DNA of 64,000 nt from Providencia hangzhouensis (lineage in GTDB: Bacteria; Pseudomonadota; Gammaproteobacteria; Enterobacterales; Enterobacteriaceae), in NCBI RefSeq assembly GCF_029193595.2, contig NZ_CP135052.1, forward strand, positions 372,001 to 436,000. Direction: 5' to 3'. Below are positions 62,430 through 64,000 of this stretch, piece after piece (positions within the stretch are counted from its first letter, which is position 1; each line of letters begins with the position of its first letter). The notes below the pieces were generated by a model. The model was not told the origin of the DNA. It was given only the letters and a program-made list of their open reading frames with translations, and searched no databases. A program made the position numbers and the translations under genes.

Positions 62430-64000
62430 ATGATATTGACGACAGAACAGATAATAGCTCAGACCATTTTACAGGGTTTTGATGCTCAATATGGTCGTTT
62501 CCTTGAGATAACCTCAGGTGCACAAGAAAGGTTTGAGCAGGCAGATTGGCATGCAATTCAGCATGCGATGAAAAGAAGAATTCAACTGTATGATCACCAT
62601 GTTGGTTTAGTTGTCGCTCAGCTACAGTTTATGGGGCTAGTTCAATCTTTAACACCCGATAAACTGGCTCAAATAAAAAATGTTTATAAAACCTTATTAC
62701 CAGATTATCCAAGGTTTGAAATAGCAGAAAGCTTCTTTAATTCAGTTTACTGCCGGTTATTTCAGCATCGGGAGCTTACACAAGATAACTTATTTATTTT
62801 TACATCCCAGCCTGCAAGGCGTTTTTCTGTTTCTCCTAGGCCACTAGCTCGCGAATACTTTGTTAATAATAATTTAGAGGGGTTATTGTTCACAATATTA
62901 AGTGGGTTACCACTAAGGCTAAAGTGGCGTAATTTGGATTTAGATATTCATTGTATTATCAATGTATTGAAAACAAAATTTCCTGATATTGAAACCCAAA
63001 AAGTCAGTTTTCATATTGCAAATGAGTTATTTTACCGTAATAAGGCTGCTTGGCTAGTTGGTAAAATTTATATTAATGATGAGGTTCACCCATTCTTACT
63101 TCCTATTCATCATGATGATTGTCAGCGCATTTATATTGATGCGTGTTTAACTGAGTTTGATGAAGCCAGTATTGTATTTGGTTTTGCTCGGTCCTATTTT
63201 ATGGTGTATGCCCCTTTTCCAGCAGCACTGGTTTTTTGGTTGAGGGAGATCTTACCCAGTAAGTCAATTGCTGAATTATATATGGCAATTGGTTGTCAAA
63301 AGCATGGAAAAACAGAGTATTACAGAGAATATCTCGCCTATATTAATTTTTCACGAGAGCAATTTACCGTTGCACCAGGTGTTAAAGGAATGGTGATGTT
63401 AGTCTTTACGTCCCCTTCTTTCGATCGTGTTTTTAAAATTATTAAGGATCAATTTGCGCCACAAAAGCAAGTAACACGAGAACGAGTTTTAGAATGCTAT
63501 CGTTTGGTTAAAGAGCACGATAGAGTTGGCCGTATGGCTGACACCCAAGAGTTTGAAAATTTTGTGATTAGTAAGTCTTCCATCAGCGATGAGTTAATGG
63601 CGGAATTATTGAAAGAGGTTCCATCTCAAATTGAAGATTTAGGCGATAACATATTGATTCGTCATTTGTACATGGAAAGAAAGATGATCCCATTGAATAT
63701 TTATATGGATAATGCCACTGACGCGCAATTACATAATGCATTAAATGAATATGGCTGGGCGATTAAACAATTAGCGGCTGCGAATATTTTCCCCGGAGAT
63801 ATGTTGTTTAAAAATTTTGGAGTAACGCGTCATGGCCGCGTTGTTTTTTATGACTATGATGAAATCTGTTATATGACAGAGGTGAATTTTCGTAAAATTC
63901 CTGAGCCATTATACCCTGAGCAAGAATTATCTAGTGAGCCATGGTATAGCATTAGTGAGCAAGATGTTTTCCCTGAAGAGTTTGCTTCTTTTATTTGCCA
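62430..64000 (+). CDS. aceK: Isocitrate dehydrogenase kinase/phosphatase AceK (3' truncated by window)
   Basis: An open frame from ATG 62430 to the window end, about 523 of an expected ~580 codons. It opens [35 protein letters not shown], matching E. coli AceK ([15 protein letters not shown]...). The ATP-binding loop [26 protein letters not shown] is visible near residue 320. AceK phosphorylates isocitrate dehydrogenase to send isocitrate to the glyoxylate bypass, and reverses it. GGAG lies before the ATG. The terminator upstream keeps its amount low, as expected of a regulatory enzyme. The stop codon is beyond the window. Confidence 0.95.
   Translation, partial: MILTTEQIIAQTILQGFDAQYGRFLEITSGAQERFEQADWHAIQHAMKRRIQLYDHHVGLVVAQLQFMGLVQSLTPDKLAQIKNVYKTLLPDYPRFEIAESFFNSVYCRLFQHRELTQDNLFIFTSQPARRFSVSPRPLAREYFVNNNLEGLLFTILSGLPLRLKWRNLDLDIHCIINVLKTKFPDIETQKVSFHIANELFYRNKAAWLVGKIYINDEVHPFLLPIHHDDCQRIYIDACLTEFDEASIVFGFARSYFMVYAPFPAALVFWLREILPSKSIAELYMAIGCQKHGKTEYYREYLAYINFSREQFTVAPGVKGMVMLVFTSPSFDRVFKIIKDQFAPQKQVTRERVLECYRLVKEHDRVGRMADTQEFENFVISKSSISDELMAELLKEVPSQIEDLGDNILIRHLYMERKMIPLNIYMDNATDAQLHNALNEYGWAIKQLAAANIFPGDMLFKNFGVTRHGRVVFYDYDEICYMTEVNFRKIPEPLYPEQELSSEPWYSISEQDVFPEEFASFIC

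Overview
The window is a chromosomal segment of an enterobacterium in the Morganellaceae, most likely Providencia. The basis is the moderately AT-rich sequence, the 16S/23S/5S genes of enterobacterial type, and a gene backbone (rpoC ... thiCEFSGH ... nudC-hemE-nfi-yjaG-hupA-yjaH ... purHD, rrn operon, metA, aceBAK) with the same order as the 90-minute region of Escherichia coli. The species cannot be fixed from the sequence alone.

Layout. (1) 1-946 is the 3' end of rpoC. (2) 1.1-31 kb is accessory DNA between rpoC and the thiamine operon, where E. coli has almost nothing. It holds a von Willebrand factor A protein, a pepT-dcuC operon, a large amino-sugar/uronic-acid locus (5.6-24.8 kb), a YbbY-like purine permease, and a very AT-rich operon (26.4-30.8 kb) joining an aryl-sulfotransferase/thioredoxin fusion to a sulfonate-type ABC transporter. 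(3) 31.1-36.9 kb is the thiCEFSGH operon behind a TPP riboswitch, followed by ERIC repeats. (4) 37.3-42.6 kb is a second accessory operon, an ABC importer with an alkaline-phosphatase-superfamily hydrolase and a HAD phosphatase, lying where E. coli has rsd. (5) 42.8-50.6 kb is conserved housekeeping DNA. (6) 51.0-56.7 kb is an rRNA operon with tRNA-Glu. (7) 56.85-57.72 kb is an unusual alternating tandem repeat array. (8) 58.0-64.0 kb holds metA and the glyoxylate bypass operon aceBAK, with aceK running off the end.

The most coherent system is the 5.6-24.1 kb locus. An eleven-gene minus-strand operon (agaR, kbaZ, agaS, mannose-family PTS IIB-IIC-IID-IIA, nagA/agaA, kduI, kduD, GH88/105 unsaturated uronyl hydrolase) faces a plus-strand unit (anaerobic sulfatase-maturating enzyme, Sec-exported Cys-type sulfatase, DUF2264 protein, kbaY, DJ-1-like protein). 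A Tat-exported Cys-type sulfatase and a KdgM-type porin lie beyond the operon's distal end. I infer uptake and breakdown of sulfated unsaturated glycosaminoglycan disaccharides such as those from chondroitin or dermatan sulfate. The disaccharides would enter through the porin, be desulfated in the periplasm, be imported by the PTS and be split by the uronyl hydrolase. GalNAc-6-P would then pass through NagA, AgaS and KbaYZ, and the unsaturated uronate through KduI and KduD. AgaR-like operator sequences appear at all three control regions. No polysaccharide lyase is present in the window, so the chain must be cut by an enzyme encoded elsewhere or supplied by other organisms.
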